A DNA stretch of 64,000 nucleotides from Lactuca virosa. Lineage: Eukaryota; Streptophyta; Magnoliopsida; Asterales; Asteraceae. Shown one piece after another: positions 35,038-48,926 of the stretch. A model generated the notes under the pieces. It saw only the letters and a program-made list of their open reading frames with translations, was not told the DNA's origin and did not search any database. The DNA lies in contig CAKMRJ010005523.1 of assembly GCA_928212115.1 (NCBI GenBank), positions 99,860,257 through 99,924,256 of the forward strand. The letters are read 5' to 3'. How positions within the stretch are numbered: the first letter of the stretch is position 1; each line of letters starts with the position of its first letter. A program made the position numbers and the translations under genes.

Positions 35038-35520
35038 TCTGAAACAAAACACATAATTTTCAGGGTCATACATAACCTCAGAAGGTCTCACATACTATAA
35101 GTTCCCTGGTTCTATCTCGACCCTCCTTGACTCGAGTACGGATTCTCTGCTTTCAGTAGTACGGGCCCATACTACCTTCCACATCTATCCGTACTTTCAT
35201 CAAGGATTACCTTGACTTCACCAAGTCCCTTCCACCACCACTGCTCGCTGCACTGATCTTATCCTAGGCTTACCCTAGGGTAACTCTCCGACCTACTCTC
35301 CGCCATCAGCTGCATAAGGAATCCCTGCTACCTTTACCTTACTAGCTTGCGAATACCATTACATATCACTAAGATCAGATAATTCTTCGAATGAGAGGTC
35401 CTACCCTACAATGGTTGGACTCAAACAAGAGCTGCGAAATAGGGCTAGACCTAACCTTCTGAAATTATTTAGTCCTCGCGATATGTAACTTAACGTATTC
35501 GTTTACTAGTTAGTTAAAGA
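35038..35520 (-). other. Element C leader, part 1, with perfect palindrome 35156-35175
   Basis: Leader DNA between gag and the E insertion. GTAGTACGGGCCCATACTAC is fully self-complementary but for one central pair and lies 119 nt upstream of the gag ATG. The leader continues after E at 43353-43834, where the primer site is found. No genes. Confidence 0.75.
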
Positions 35521-36286
35521 TGTTGGGTTTTTGGTATACTACAACATGTTATGGTGCACATACAACCGTAAATGCCTTGGATCTATGTTTTCTCTAATTA
35601 TACATGCAATATTGTTTCCAAAGCATTAAGCCTACAACTAGCATACAATTGACATATAAATCATAAAAGTAAGTTAGAAGATTACCTTTTTGTTATAGCT
35701 TGTAGACATTGGCCTTTTAAGAGCTTAGTGCCTCAAGTGTTGCACCTCAAATGGTTCACAAACACCATGAACAATTGGAAGACTTTTGAGAGAGAGGTTA
35801 GACATCACAAATCGTCCATGCTCATGCAATCTCACTCTTATGTACGATTTTGGCTAAAGGGGTGCTCTATATATATGTTAGGAATCCAAGAGTCATGGGT
35901 AAACCCTAATCCATACTCTTGGGCTTATTATCCATGATCCATGATTCAAGTGGGCTAATTCTTTATGGATTCTTCCATAAACTTAGTCCATCATGTATCA
36001 TAAGCCCAAAACATATATATAACTAATTTACACAATTAGTCCCCATTAATTAGTCTCTTTTGATCACTAAATGAACTCCAAATTAATTCTTGATCAATGC
36101 TAATTAAATCATATGATTTCATATTAATATATTAGAACTTATAATATATTAATGAATCATAAATAAAATTTTCTCAAAAGTCCATCCTATCAAATTGTCC
36201 TGGTGAAGGCAACCCAAATGGACCATGCTACTCTCGGGTCAAGTACATACCAATTATAGTTATGGGCTTAGACACCTAATCCAACA
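35521..36286 (-). repeat. Element E 3' LTR
   Basis: 766 bp, nearly identical to 42590-43352. Its minus-strand start, TGTTGGATTAGG, resembles that of element F, suggesting relatedness. Confidence 0.92.
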
Positions 36287-39200
36287 GTCTCCCACTTAGA
36301 TAAGTCTAGTAACTATTATTGCAAGTATGACTCCAAAACCTGACTAGCAATCGTAGCTCTTAAAAGTCGATGTCGTGCTCTGAACAAATCAAATGACAAG
36401 TCCATTAGATAAGGGATCATATATTCCTCCATTCTAGATATTATATGAACTGAGGCATGGATTATAATCATTCTCTCTATTCATGTGTTGTTTCCCGATT
36501 TCCAATTTATGACGACTGACTAATTGAACAAATCAAATCAGTACAGGCTTGGCCAAGCACTTAGGTTTGTCATCACTAAATCATTAAGGGGCCCACATAT
36601 ATCGCTTTTATCCCCTTTAGGGTAAAAGGAACGGATAAACTTCAACTCATATGCTTGCTACTCATCAAATCACACACAACAATACGTTTTATAACACCGA
36701 GTTACCGGTGCGTTTTCATATTATCAATGTGCAACCAACTTGTAAACTGCAACTCACATGTCTCCGTTTCAATAATATAAGATATTATCGTCTCATGATC
36801 ACTCGGGATAAAATCCATGAAGTGATATAAATGAGCGTGGGTTGAATCCAATACTCAAATCGTATTACAGGAGTACTCATGAATACTGCAGCAAACTTGT
36901 GCTATGTCTAACTCCTTAGACAATCCTACAGACCCATTCATGACAGTCTAGCTTCAATACCTACTTCCAAAGTATTTATCGACTGTGGATGGTTTGAATA
37001 ACCTAGTTATTCGGGAAGTCAAAGCATGCAAAGTGAAACACAAGAATAATACTAATCCTATATGGTCCCAAAACTTTTGAGTGTAAATAAAACACCTTTT
37101 TATCTAATCACCATATTGATTACTCATTATTCATTGTATAATGTTTCAGATAATCAACTTAATACTTGAATTAAAACAATAGTTATCCCATGCTCCAAGC
37201 ATGCACACTATGTTTGCCTATGGTCCTTTCTTTGTGAAATAGATCAATTGACAACATTTCAATGATGCTTATTTCACAATTCCAAATACTTATGATAAAT
37301 GTAAGAATACCAAATTCTTGCCATTTACTAAAATCTATTAGATTCTAAACTTGTATGCAATGATCCTATTGTAATGACTATGCACAGAAGTCACAGAGAC
37401 TTGGCAACAGACATTACAAAGTATTCCAATGGAGAGAAATTCCATGGAAACGAAGTCTCACATTCAAAGTACATTCATTTGAGCATCCTTCTTGCATTAA
37501 GTTTTTTAATCTTACACAGATTTAAAGAATAACTTCCACTTATGGAAACATTTCCATATTCCCATTTTGACTATCACTTCTGAACAAGAGTCACCTCTTT
37601 TCAGAATATGTCAATATGGTCCTTCCAAAATTTTCAAAATACTTCCAACTACCCATGAGCAACCAATCTTTGGTAAACCTCAGAAGATTGTCCTCGACAA
37701 TTGCTTAACCACTTTCGTCATATATTGTTCTAGTCCCTTTTTCCCTCTTAATGCCCTAGGCATTTGGAAAAATTAGAACACGAGAATATTATAGCATATG
37801 CAATCAATCCTATACCCAAAGCATATGCGACACAATTATAAATGTCTTACATAAAGACATGATACTCGATCAGTCTTTTTCTATAATATTACTATTTGCC
37901 ATGTTCTCACAAATCAAACTATGAAGAGGGATGCCGTAATCATAATCGAATTTGAGAATGCAATTAACATTTCTATATATATAGAATTTCCTTATGTTGA
38001 ACCATTCCAACATAGCATTCATATATATCCTTGACTAAATTTGATTAAAAAAATCTCAATCTAAGCTTTTAGAATTGAAATGAAGTATAAATTCCTCTCC
38101 CTTAATTATAGCAAAACAACTTTTCAAACCATGCAACTTTGCGAATTGAACCTTTGTTTTCTATAATTAACATTGCTAACTTGCAACTCTTAACGTAATA
38201 ATTGTGCTCCCACTAGCATAATAATTACATACTTATTAGCATAACACTTATGCTCCCACTAGCTTTGACATGTACCCAGAAATCAGCCGGACTTCTAGAA
38301 GTCAATACTTATTGACTTTCTTACCAAAGTTCAGATTTCTGATATGAGATGCTTCGATAAGATTTTATCTAGGCTTCTCAAATTCATACACCTTTCCTTA
38401 GACAGCTCACATGTGTGTCTTAGCAATTTTAGAACTTACAGCCATAAGTCGGAAATGTTTAGACCTTTTGCCATTTCTCACAATTCGAACTATGAAGAGG
38501 GATTCCATAATCATAATCGAATTTGAGAATGCAAATATCACAATTACTAACTTTTTAAAATCTACTTAGTGAAAGCGTTTCCTCACAATCATTTTCATGA
38601 ATTGGAGAGAAACCTTATGACACTTAGATTTTATGGTGTATGTGTTACTATCCATGTGAATTTGTCATAACCATAATCACAAGACAAGGTTAGTGACAAA
38701 TCCAAACTCATATGGACTGAACTTGTTCAATCTTAATTTCTTGCCACTTGGCAGCACGAGGGCCTACCATTGCTTCCAAGTTGTTATGCAAACAACTGAG
38801 AGCTCATAGAACTCACATGCATAGTCAACTTTAACTGGAATGGGCATAGAAAACAAGAATATGTCAACACGATAGGTTACAAACCTCAAGTTATGTGCTA
38901 GCGATAAACAATAGGTTTTATTCATGATTAGTTCTTGAAACTTTCAAGATCTTTAAGACTCCCACTGACCTCTTGACATAAATTTCTCTTTGTCAAGAAA
39001 CATTACTTGACAAACAAATATTCAAGAGTTAGTGCGGTTACTTATCAAGAAAAACACTTCACACAATTGGTCTTAGTTGGTCTTTGTCTTATCCAAGACA
39101 TCACAACCTACCAATTTCAAATGTACAAGAGTAAGAAACATTTTACTCTACATTTGATGAGTGTTATAAACCTTTCTTAAGACCATGTCACTCAAGTTAC

Positions 39201-40150
39201 AATCTTGGAGTATGACTCTAAGACTTGATTTTGGAACGAAGTATGACTCATCTTCTTGACTTAACCATTTCAACCATTCACAATTCCTCTTCTTAGCCAT
39301 ACAAATGCACTAAGATATCCTTAGAGGATCAATTGTGATATGGTTTTTCCATAATCATTAAGATGATCAAAAAACACGATACTAAATTACTCTCCCATTT
39401 TTTCAGATTGGAGAACTTTTATCTTTCTACCTAATTTGATTTTTCTCATTCGTTATGCCAAACATTGAAACTTTTCCAGTGGTTCAGAATTATACTTAAT
39501 CTTGTAAGTATAACCATATTTACTAAACTTTAGTAAATCATAACGAATAGTCTTATCGTTCTTTGTGGTGGACCTGATCAACGCACAACCAAGTGTACCC
39601 GATCCCCTAGTCCTTCACTTGACTCACATATACATGTGAACAAGGAATTAGTCTTATTTCCCAAAGATGAAAATTCTCATTCATCACACAATACAACTTG
39701 CATGATTCCAAGTTTCTATCCAACTGAAACTTGGGTGATGAGAATCTTTCCTTATTTGGTTAATTTTGACACTACCACAAATGAAAGAATCAATTTTATT
39801 TTCCAACATTGCTATCAATGGAAACATATAAACAACAATTTTCACCAATGCCATTGTAAGGAAACTTAAGAAAACTTTTCTTTATTTATAAAACTGCGGA
39901 ATGTTTTTCCTTACAATGCAATTGCAAATGAAAACTATGTTGTTATCTATTCCTAAGCAATCTATCACAACTCTTAAGCAACTGCTCAAAATTCTAATCA
40001 CCGAATCATGCGATCGAAATCCATCCCTTCACAATCAGAATCAACTTACTATTCCTTTAAGCTTCCTTTCTTTTCTTTGATTCTACAAAACATCAAAATG
40101 TAATCACATTACATCATGTATTAAGAATCTCCAAATAGGAACTTAATAGA
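36287..40150. other. Non-coding 3' half of element E
   Basis: About 3.9 kb without a supported ORF. It contains a roughly 60-bp direct repeat (37905-37965 and 38475-38535, around CTATGAAGAGGGAT and AATCGAATTTGAGAATGCAA). No RT, RNase H or integrase text was found on either strand. Confidence 0.7.
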
Positions 40151-40164
40151 GTTAGATATTGGAC

Positions 40165-40924
40165 TTACCTGAAGTAGAGTCAAACTTTTTGACTTTACCA
40201 TCCTTATAATCTTTCAGGTAAATAGAGCAGCTTCGCAACCAATTCCCCTTCTCTTGGCAATAGGAACATATGGACCTTTTAGGAATAGTATACTGGATTA
40301 TCTTAGACTTGGCCTTTCTCTTTACCATTTGGTCAATTGACTTAACCATGGCCGATCCATTTCCATTGGGAAGAGAAAGCTTTTCTGGACTTCCAGCATT
40401 ACCATTGTCAATGTCCATGGAAGTTTGGGAGTAGACCTTCCAATCAAATTTGCTTTACCAGTGCACCAAATCATTGCTGATTCAGTAGCAACAAGCAAAT
40501 AGGTAAGATCGATAAGGGTCATGTCGTGGTCTGTCATACAGTGGTCCTTAATGAACCCGCTATATGACTCAGTAAGTGATTGAAGAACCCAGTCAACATC
40601 CAACTTCCTTGAGACTTCGACATCCAACTCTCCCAGCCTATCAATATGTAACTTCATCTCCAAGATGTTGGCACATACAGACTTCCATCTTTTTGTTTGC
40701 TTGCCAATAGGGCTTGAGTGACCTTAAACTTTTCAAGTCTTTGAACTTGTGGGTTAGGGAGAATAATTGGAGGAGGTGGAGGAAGTGAAGTATGATTTCC
40801 AGTCCCATCAACGCACGACAAAGGAATTAATCTTTCACCTTGATCGCCATGTGGGATATCATCTTCATTAGAAAGCTTTTTCCAAAAGGATAAGGAAGAC
40901 CATAGTTGTCAGAACTAGACATCT
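40165..40924 (-). pseudogene. Element E gag, frame-broken, altered zinc knuckle
   Basis: The likely start is at 40924 (MSSSDNYGLPY), immediately after TTTCTCCCTCATAG, a splice-acceptor-like sequence. The early frame hits a stop. A UBN2-type gag core with LDVDWVLQSL and LLVATESAM follows (40663-40440). The nucleocapsid region is CSYCQEKGNWLRSC, a CCHC knuckle whose His is Asn. The gag has at least two frame shifts and ends near 40165. Confidence 0.78.
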
Positions 40925-41711
40925 ATGAGGGAGAAATTGAAGATAGTTTATTTAAGTCCTTAATATAACACCCAAAACAAAATATTAAGGCTAGGACCCA
41001 ACACAATATTCTACAATTACGAAAAGGGATGCCGTAATTCAATTGTAGAATATTTGAAGGTAGGTAAATGACGATTTATCAATTTCCACCATGAAAAACG
41101 AAATAGATTATTAAGTTTTAATTGGATTTGAAATTCCTAGATCCTTTGAGATTCATTGAACTTTTCAATGGCATGTTTAAATCTCGATTGTGCCCTTAAA
41201 TTTTGTGACTGGGATGCCGAGGATCACAAACAAGGTGTGAATAACCATGCAAATTAGCTTGGTACACCCAATGTTACAAATCACCTAATCAATGTGCCAG
41301 TTAACCACACATGCTCCATTGAACTATGATTAACACCAAGTTACCCTTTGCCACACATTGTCAGTCCCAGATTAGTGTGCCGGTTAACCACACACGCTCC
41401 AATAACGACTTAACAAGGTGCAAAGTGTAATTTCATGGATTAGCAACATTTCACATTTTTCCTAAAGTAACTAAGATTGGGAATTTAATAAAAGTTTAGT
41501 TACTTTATATTTTTCATTATACTTTCAATGAGGGAGAATTAATGTCCTATCCAACCCGTTCGGCTAACGAACCTCCACCAGTCAAGGAAGTGGTGGGTAA
41601 GAGTGGACACCCATTAAACTGCCATTTTATAGGCAGTAACCTTATACCCCCCTTATAGACCGACTTCGTGAATGAGGCCTACTAACGGTAAGACTGACTT
41701 GTCTTATACAT

Positions 41712-41776
<65 letters not shown>

Positions 41777-42589
41777 TTAAACTTATAATAATATAATAGT
41801 ATAAGGGTTGAATTTTAACTTTTAAAACTCTAGGGTTTGGACTTAAAGTATTCAAAAGTGAGACTTTACAAATTCTAAAACTTGAGGGAAAGTTTTGAAA
41901 CTTGTCAAAACTCTTCATATCCATAACTTATGAATTAATGTAGTGTTTATGAAAAACTTTTCATGTTCCATAACTTGATGAGAAGTTATGGAAGACTTTA
42001 AAACCATTTAAAAATGAGACTTTTCCATTTTCCATAATCTATGAGCTTTTAAAAGAAAGACTCTTTAATTTTCATAACTTATGAAAATTTATGAGTTTTA
42101 AAGTTCATGAATGAGACCTTTCATATAACTTGAGGAAAAGTTACAAAACTCATATCAAGAACACTTTTGATCAAACAACAATTATCATATAACTTTCTAT
42201 TGATCTAATCTAACTCATAGCAAGGCAATTCATATCAATATTACAAATAATCATCTTATTATCTAAATATTTGACAATTGACTTTTAAATGGATGAGGAT
42301 TATCATTACCAACTCAGAAAATACAATTTTTATGTTTACAAAACAGTTAGTGATAATGATCCTATCCATTTCTGGCCAAAAACTCGAAATTCTGCAAACA
42401 GGGGCATGTAATCGTCGAGTACATGAACTGGACTCGCCGAGTTGATGGTTTACTGAGTGGACTCGTCGAGTCTATTCATGGACTCAGCGAGTTCAGCTGT
42501 CAGACTGCAGAAAATTGACTTTTCCAGCTTTGAAAATTAAGCAAGCATCAAATATAATAGAAAACAACCCATGGCTCTGATACCACTAT
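40925..42589 (-). other. Element E leader with tandem GGTTAACC motifs and TA microsatellite
   Basis: Untranslated leader. Two copies of a GTGTGTGGTTAACCGGCACA-like motif (minus strand) start 83 bp apart (about 41293 and 41376). CA/TA repeats fill 41711-41772. Three ACTCGTCGAGT/ACTCGCCGAGT-type palindromes lie close to the primer site (about 42410-42490). The same modules occur in the leader of element F. Confidence 0.7.
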
Positions 42590-43352
42590 TGAGTTTTTGG
42601 TACACTACAACATCCTATGGTACACAAACAACCCTAAACGCCTTGGATCTATGTTTTTTATAATTATACATGCAATATTGTTTCCAAAGAATTAAGCCTA
42701 CAACTAGCATACAATTGACATATAAATCATAAAAGTAAGTTAGAAGATTACCTCTTTGTTATAGCTTGTAGACATTGGCCTTTTAAGAGCTTAGTGCCTC
42801 AAGTATTGCACCTCAAATGGTTCACAAACCCCATGAACAATTGGAAGACTTTTGAGAGAGAGGTTAGACACCAAAAATCGTCCATGCTCATGTAATCTCA
42901 CTCTTATGTCCGATTTTGGCTAAAGGGGTGCTCTATATATATGTTAGGAATCCAAGAGTCATGGGTAAACCCTAATCTATACTCTTGGGCTTATTATCCA
43001 TGATCCATGATTCAAGTGGGCTAATTCTTTATGGATTCTTCCATAAACTTAGTCCATCATGTATCATAAGCCCAAAACATATATATAACTAATTTACACA
43101 ATTAGTCCCCATTAATTAGTCTCTTTTGATCACTAAATTAATTCCAAATTAATTCTTGATCAATACTAATTAAATCATATGATTTCATATTAATATATTA
43201 GAACTTATAATATATTACTAAATCATAAATAACCTTTTCTCAAAAGTCCATCCTATCAAATTGTCCCGATGAAGGCAACCGAAATGGACCATGCTACTCT
43301 CGGGTCAAGTACATACCAATTATAGTTATGGGCTTAGACACCTAATCCAACA
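42590..43352 (-). repeat. Element E 5' LTR
   Basis: Copy of 35521-36286. It is followed on its inner side by the primer-binding site TGGTATCAGAGCC and on its outer side by the AAAGA duplication. Confidence 0.92.
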
Positions 43353-43834
43353 AAAGATAACTAGAACTCTTAAAAGCATAAAGCAAGCAACATTCAAGCA
43401 TAAAGTAACCATACCAAGCATGTCCTATTCAGGCCATCATACTACTGACTAATCAGTTCTAGCATGTAACTCAATAGGCACATATAACAGGAACATAAGG
43501 CATCTTCCTAGATCCTCAGCCCTAATCTAGCATGCAGTTCTGATACAGATATAATAGGCATACAAGGCATCCTTCCTATATCCTTAGCCCTAATCTAGCA
43601 TGCAGTTCTCATAATCATATCGCATCCTAACATAACATGTATGGGTATTTTGGGGAAAACTTACTTGAGCTCGGCCGGTTGCATGCATCACCCACATTGT
43701 TCTTTCTCAAACCTCCTTATTTTTAAATTTTAAAAAAACTATTTTATTATAAAAACATTTCATACCCTCGATTTGAGTTCAGACACCCCCGAAGGTGTGT
43801 CCGAATCCCTCAAACCAAGGCTCTGATACCAACT
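43353..43834 (-). other. Element C leader, part 2, with primer site 43820-43831
   Basis: Continuation of the C leader beyond element E. It has no ORF. TGGTATCAGAGC (minus) sits three bases inside the LTR. Confidence 0.8.
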
Positions 43835-45965
43835 TGTAACATCCCAATTTTCAAGACCTAAAATTTCGTTTTTAATTAAGTAATTTATAAAACCATTTAC
43901 TGAAAAACAACATCAATATCATATCAAACCCATAACCCATAAGTCAAATGTCATAAAAACATGTCATGGAATAATAATAATGTCAGAGTACAATCCCAAG
44001 AACATCATAGTGCAGATATCGGGTGTGTGTGTGCGATGCGCTGCTACCGTGCCGGCTCCTTCCCCTTCCATGAAGAGGTACCTGAAAACAAAACTGTAAA
44101 CTGTAAGCACGAAGGTTAGTGAGTTCCCCCATCATACCACATACTATAAACATATAGTGCCTAACCCTCGGTATCTTTCAATCGGTATCTATCTGGCATA
44201 ATCGGAAGTTGGACTTCCCTTCGGTATCTTTCAACCGGTAGCCGGGAGCTGACCTCCCCTTCGGTATCTTCCAACCGGTAACTGGGAGCTGACCTCCCCT
44301 TCGGTATCTTTCAACCGGTAACTAGGGACTATTTCACCCTACCACTACCACATAAAACATAACATGAACATACTACTAGGCATGCTTGGGTTCTGACGAC
44401 CCTTTCAGTATCTTTCAACCGGTAACCAGGACTAATCCCCTTACTACCACTATCACATATATCATATCATGCTAATCACATAAAACATATCACGTAGTAG
44501 CAAAGCTAGATAATTATTACAAAGATAATCATCTATCAACCAACTCCTACTAGTGGGTCGACATTGTGGCCGTAGACCCACTCCAACTGGAAGGTAACTC
44601 ATCTCGATGTCATAAGGTGTCTGAACTGTCCTTGCTTCCGGAATCAACTCCTCTCAGATCCCACACATAACAATCTTCATTAATTACCGTTTCTTGGTCA
44701 CTCATGTCAAAGTCAAAGTCAAGGTCAACACCTTGGTTAAAGTCAACTCTAGGTCAAAGTCAACATCCATTTGACTCAACTCGCTGAGTTGACCCCACAA
44801 CTCGTCGTGTTCCGAAATCATGGAAACACCAAGACTTCGACCCTACTCGCCGAGCCTTACAAGGGTTCGCCGAGTTCTCATTTAAACAAAGTCGGGACCT
44901 TCTACAACTGACTCGCTGAGTTCATCCTTGAACTCGTCGAGTTCATCTTCATCTGAGTTAAGGTGTTTAGTCCTTTTCTCGCCGAGTTCATCCTTGAACT
45001 CGTCGAGTTCATCTTAATATGGTTGGGATATTTCCTTGGTCTCGCCGAGTTCATCCTTGAACTCGTCGAGTACGATGATCTTCAAATCCATGATGAACCC
45101 AACTGGCTGAGTCTTCTTCCAACTCAACACACACTTGCTATCAGAAGGGGTTTTGGTGAAAATGCAACCTGACTCGCCGAGTCACATAAGTGACTCGCCG
45201 AGTCCCTCTATGTCCAAAACTATTCAGTCGATTTCAGATGGTATTAAAGCATCAAAAACATAGATCTGACCTCCTAGGGTCCATTTTACACGTAAAGCTA
45301 CGAACTTGACATTCATGCATGGGGGTTTTGGCTCCAAAGACTCTAAAATGAGGTTTATATGATGCATGGGACTCCCATGGCCATAAAGTTGGCACCTTTA
45401 TGCCATGCGAACCCTCAATGGTTCCAGATCTGAAGTCATATCCCCTTAGAACCACAAAATCTCGAAAATGGCTCTATTAAAGCTTAGAAAAAGGTAGAAA
45501 CTTGTCCTAACTAGAGATCTAAGAGATAGATGGTCAAGGTTGAAGCTTTTTACCTTGAATGAGCTGGAAATGAAGCAAAACCTCCGGATCTACTTTCTTC
45601 TTCTGGAACCACCAAGCTTCCACTTCATCCTTCAAGCTTCAAACAACCATAAACACACAAAAATGGCTCAAGAACACTCCAAATGCATTAGGGTTTCGAG
45701 TTAGGGCTTTTCTGGACTGTGAGAGACGATGGAGGCTGAAGTGGGATAAGATAATGTGTTTAAATAGGGTGCAAACCCTAAATATTAGGGTTTGATCCAG
45801 GCAGTCCTACTCATCGAGTCGGGCTCCTGACTCGTCGAGTAGGTTACTTAAGCCCCGCGTCCAAAATCCAGTCTACTCGACGAGTTGGCCCCCCAACACG
45901 TCGAGTCCCAGTGTAAAAATACAAATACTTATATTTAAAATACGTACCAGGAACTGGGCGTTACA
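43835..45965 (-). repeat. Element C 5' LTR (2131 bp)
   Basis: Copy of 28519-30651 with scattered changes, including the CTTCGGTATC minisatellite (about 44160-44420) and the palindrome pairs. It ends GGCGTTACA next to AACGG. Confidence 0.92.
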
Positions 45966-48926
45966 AACGGTCCAATGTATCGTGGACCTAATTTCCCCCT
46001 CTTCCTGAAGCGGATCACACCCTTCCAGGGTGAGACGTTCAGGAGTAGCATGTCACCGACCTGAAACTCCAACTCAGATCGGCGCAGCTCTTCTACCGAC
46101 ACTATGCTGTCTGTAGCCGCTGTCTAATCTGCTGAATCATATCGGTAGTCTGCAGGACTACCTCGATCCAACCCATCACCCTGTGACCCACCTCACCCTA
46201 ACAGATTGGGGTACGACATCTCCGCCCATACAACAGCTCATATGGTGGAGCACCAATGCTGAAGTGAAAACTGTTGTTGTAGGAGAACTATGCAAGGGGT
46301 AGGTAGGAGTCCCAGCTCCCACCAAAGTCAATAACACAGGTTCTCAACATATCCTTAAGAGTCTGTATGGTCCGCTCACTCTGGCTGTCTGTCTGCGGAT
46401 GATAGGCTGTACTGAAGTGAAGTCGTGTGCCCAGTTCCTCATGGAACTTCTGCCAAAATTGGGAGGTAAACCGTACATCACGGTATGAGATGATAGAGAA
46501 CGGAACCCCATGACGAGCGACAATCTCACTTATATATACATCGGCTAGCTTCTCGACCGATGATCTCTCCCGAATGGGCAGAAAATGAGCACTCTTGGTC
46601 AATCGATCCACGATGACCCAAAGAGCGTCGAACTCCTTCGCCGTTCTCGGCAGATTGGTGATGAAGTCCATCGTGATCTGCTCCCATTTCCACATGGGAA
46701 TCTCCAAAGGCTGCACCTTGCCATGTGGCCTCTGGTGCTCGGCCTTGACTATCCTGCAGGTTAAGCACCTCTCAACATACCAAGTGATTTCTTGCTTCAT
46801 GCACAACCACCAGTAACTCAATCGAAAGTCCTGGTACATCTTGGTGGCCCCCGGGTGAATGGAGAAGCGAGACTTATGAGCCTCCTCCAATATAGTCTGT
46901 CTGACCCCACCAGACATCGGAACCCAGACCCGACCGCAATGGGTCAATAATCCCCGGCTATCCTGAACAAACCGGGTGTTCTCACCCCTAATCCTCTCCA
47001 GCTTCCAATTCTCCTGACGCATACCCTCTGCCCGGGCTTCCCTGATCAAGCCCACAAGTGGAGAATCCACTGAAATCCTCATACATATCACTGGAGTGGA
47101 TGATCCAACTGACTTGCGGCTTAGAGCGTCCGCTACCACGTTCGCTTTACCTGGGTGGTAAAGGATCCCACAGTCGTAGTCCTTGAATACGTCCAGCCAC
47201 CTGCGTTGTCTCATCTTCAGGTTTGGCTGATCCATGATGTGTCTCAGGCTCTTATGGTCCGTGTAGATAGTACAACGGACCCCATAGAGGTAATGTCTCC
47301 AAATCTTGAGAGCGAATACCACCGCTCCCAACTCCAGATCATGTGTAGGGTATCTCGTCTCATCCGGCTTCAACTGCCGCGATGCATAGGCTATCACCAG
47401 TCCTCTCTGCATGAGGACCGCTCCCAGTCCTGTGATGGATATATCACAGAAAACTAGAAAGTCCTCAACTCCCTCTGGAAGAGTCAAGACTGGAGCCTCG
47501 CATAGTCGCTGTCTAAGGGTCTCAAATGCCCTCTGCTGCTCGGGGCCCCACCGGAAATCCACCCCTTCTGTGCCAGACGAGTGAGGGGTACTGCAATCTT
47601 GGAGAAATCCTGTATGAATCTCCGGTAGTACCCTGCCAATCCCAAAAAGCTCCTGATGTCTGAGGGAGATTTCAGAACCTCCCACTGTATAACCGCCTCG
47701 ATTTTGGCCGGGTCGACCAAAATCCCCTCCTGGTTAACGAGGTGTCCAAGAAACTGAACCTCTCTTAACCAAAACTCACACTTCGAGAACTTGGCATAAA
47801 GCCGTTCTCGCCTCAAAACTCCCAATAACTCCCATAGATGCTCCTCATGCTGATCTCGGGTCTTGGAGTACACCAAGATATCATCTATAAACACTATGAC
47901 CGAGTGATCGAGCACCGATCTGCAGACCCTATTCATCAGGTCCATAAATATTGCTGGCGCATTGGTGAGCCCAAACGACATAACCACGAACTCGTAATGT
48001 CCATAACGAGTTCGGAATGCGGTATTCTCCACGTCCTCCTCCCTGACCCTGACCTGATGGTACCCGGACCTTAGGTCTATCTTAGAGAACCAAGATGCTC
48101 CCTACAACTGATCGAAAAGATCATCTACCCTCAGGAGTGTATAGCGATTCTTCACCGTAAACTTGTTCAACTCCCGGTAATCAATGCACATCCGGTGTGA
48201 ACCATCCTTCTTCCTGACGAAGAGTATCGACGCTCCCCAAGGAGAACTGATCGGACGTATGAATTGCTTGCCCAGCAGTTCCTGCAGCTGTGATGATAGC
48301 TCCTGCATCTCTGGTGGTGGCAACCGGTACGACGCCTTGGCGATAGGGGTCGCACCTGGCACAAGGTCGATCCTGAACTCAACCTGTCTCTCCGGAGGCA
48401 CTCCTGGTAACTCCTCCGGAAACATGTCAGCAAACTCTCTGACTACTGGAACCTCTGATACTCAAACCTGATCTCTGACCCGTGTATCCACCACATACGC
48501 TAGATAAACCGCACACCCATGCTGAATGTACTGCCGAGCCCTGGCAGCCGAACAAAACCCTGATCCCAATCTGGTGCCCTCACCGTAAACGATCAGTTCT
48601 CCCCCACTTAGGGTTCGAACTACTACCCGCTGCCCCTCGCAGTCAATCATGGCACCGAAACGAACAAGACAGTCCATACCCACAATCATACATACATCCC
48701 CCATAGGCATCGAAACCAGGTCTATCAGAAAAGATACTCCGAAAATCTCTAATACGCAACCCCGATAGACTGAAGAAGTGGAAACCCCATGTTCGTTGGT
48801 GATGGAAACTCGCAACGGACACTCTAACTCTCCCACTGGCAACCCGAACTCCCTACTGAAAGATTGAGAAACAAACGACCGACTCGCCCCCGAGTCAAAT
48901 AATACCAAAGCATGTAAGGAGTTCAC
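45966..48926 (-). pseudogene. Element A pol: protease, RT, RNase H, integrase; degenerate
   Basis: The protease frame (48926-48462) has LFDSGASRSFVSQSF. RT is split over 48425-48102 and 48032-47484 and keeps the FIDDILVYS catalytic box near 47880. RNase H (VFCDISITGLGAV) and integrase share a 465-codon frame (47685-46288). That frame contains the zinc-type CLTCRIVKAEHQRPHG and the MDFITNLPRTA and VRFTSQFWQKFHEELGT core segments. The rest continues to 45966, where element C cut the gene; the C terminus is at 28474-28518 and 15195-15520. Several shifts separate the frames, so it is not translatable as one polyprotein. Confidence 0.88.

Larger units (their letters stand above)
35521..43352 (-). 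mobile_element. Element E: Copia-like GAG-only (TR-GAG type) retrotransposon inside C
   Basis: LTRs 35521-36286 and 42590-43352 (about 765 bp; outer ends TGTTGGG...CCAACA, with the second start decayed to TGAG). The target duplication AAAGA lies at 35516-35520 and 43353-43357. A primer site is present (complement of 42572-42585), and a polypurine tract lies next to 36287. The only coding remnant is a gag (40165-40924). The 3.8 kb 3' of gag is non-coding. This matches the TR-GAG class of non-autonomous elements. Confidence 0.88.
28519..45965 (-). mobile_element. Element C: Ty3/gypsy chromovirus-like retrotransposon inside A, carrying E
   Basis: Complete ends: 3' LTR 28519-30651 and 5' LTR 43835-45965, both TGTAACATCCC...GGGCGTTACA, flanked by AACGG at 28514-28518 and 45966-45970. 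A primer site lies at 43820-43831 and a polypurine tract at 30652-30664. Without element E it is about 9.6 kb. Gag and pol are present but broken. Confidence 0.93.

Noticed and set aside
34772..35056. Pro/Asp-rich plus-strand ORF (PDPEPDPEP)
   Set aside because: It is antisense of the Gly-Ser repeat at the start of element C gag.
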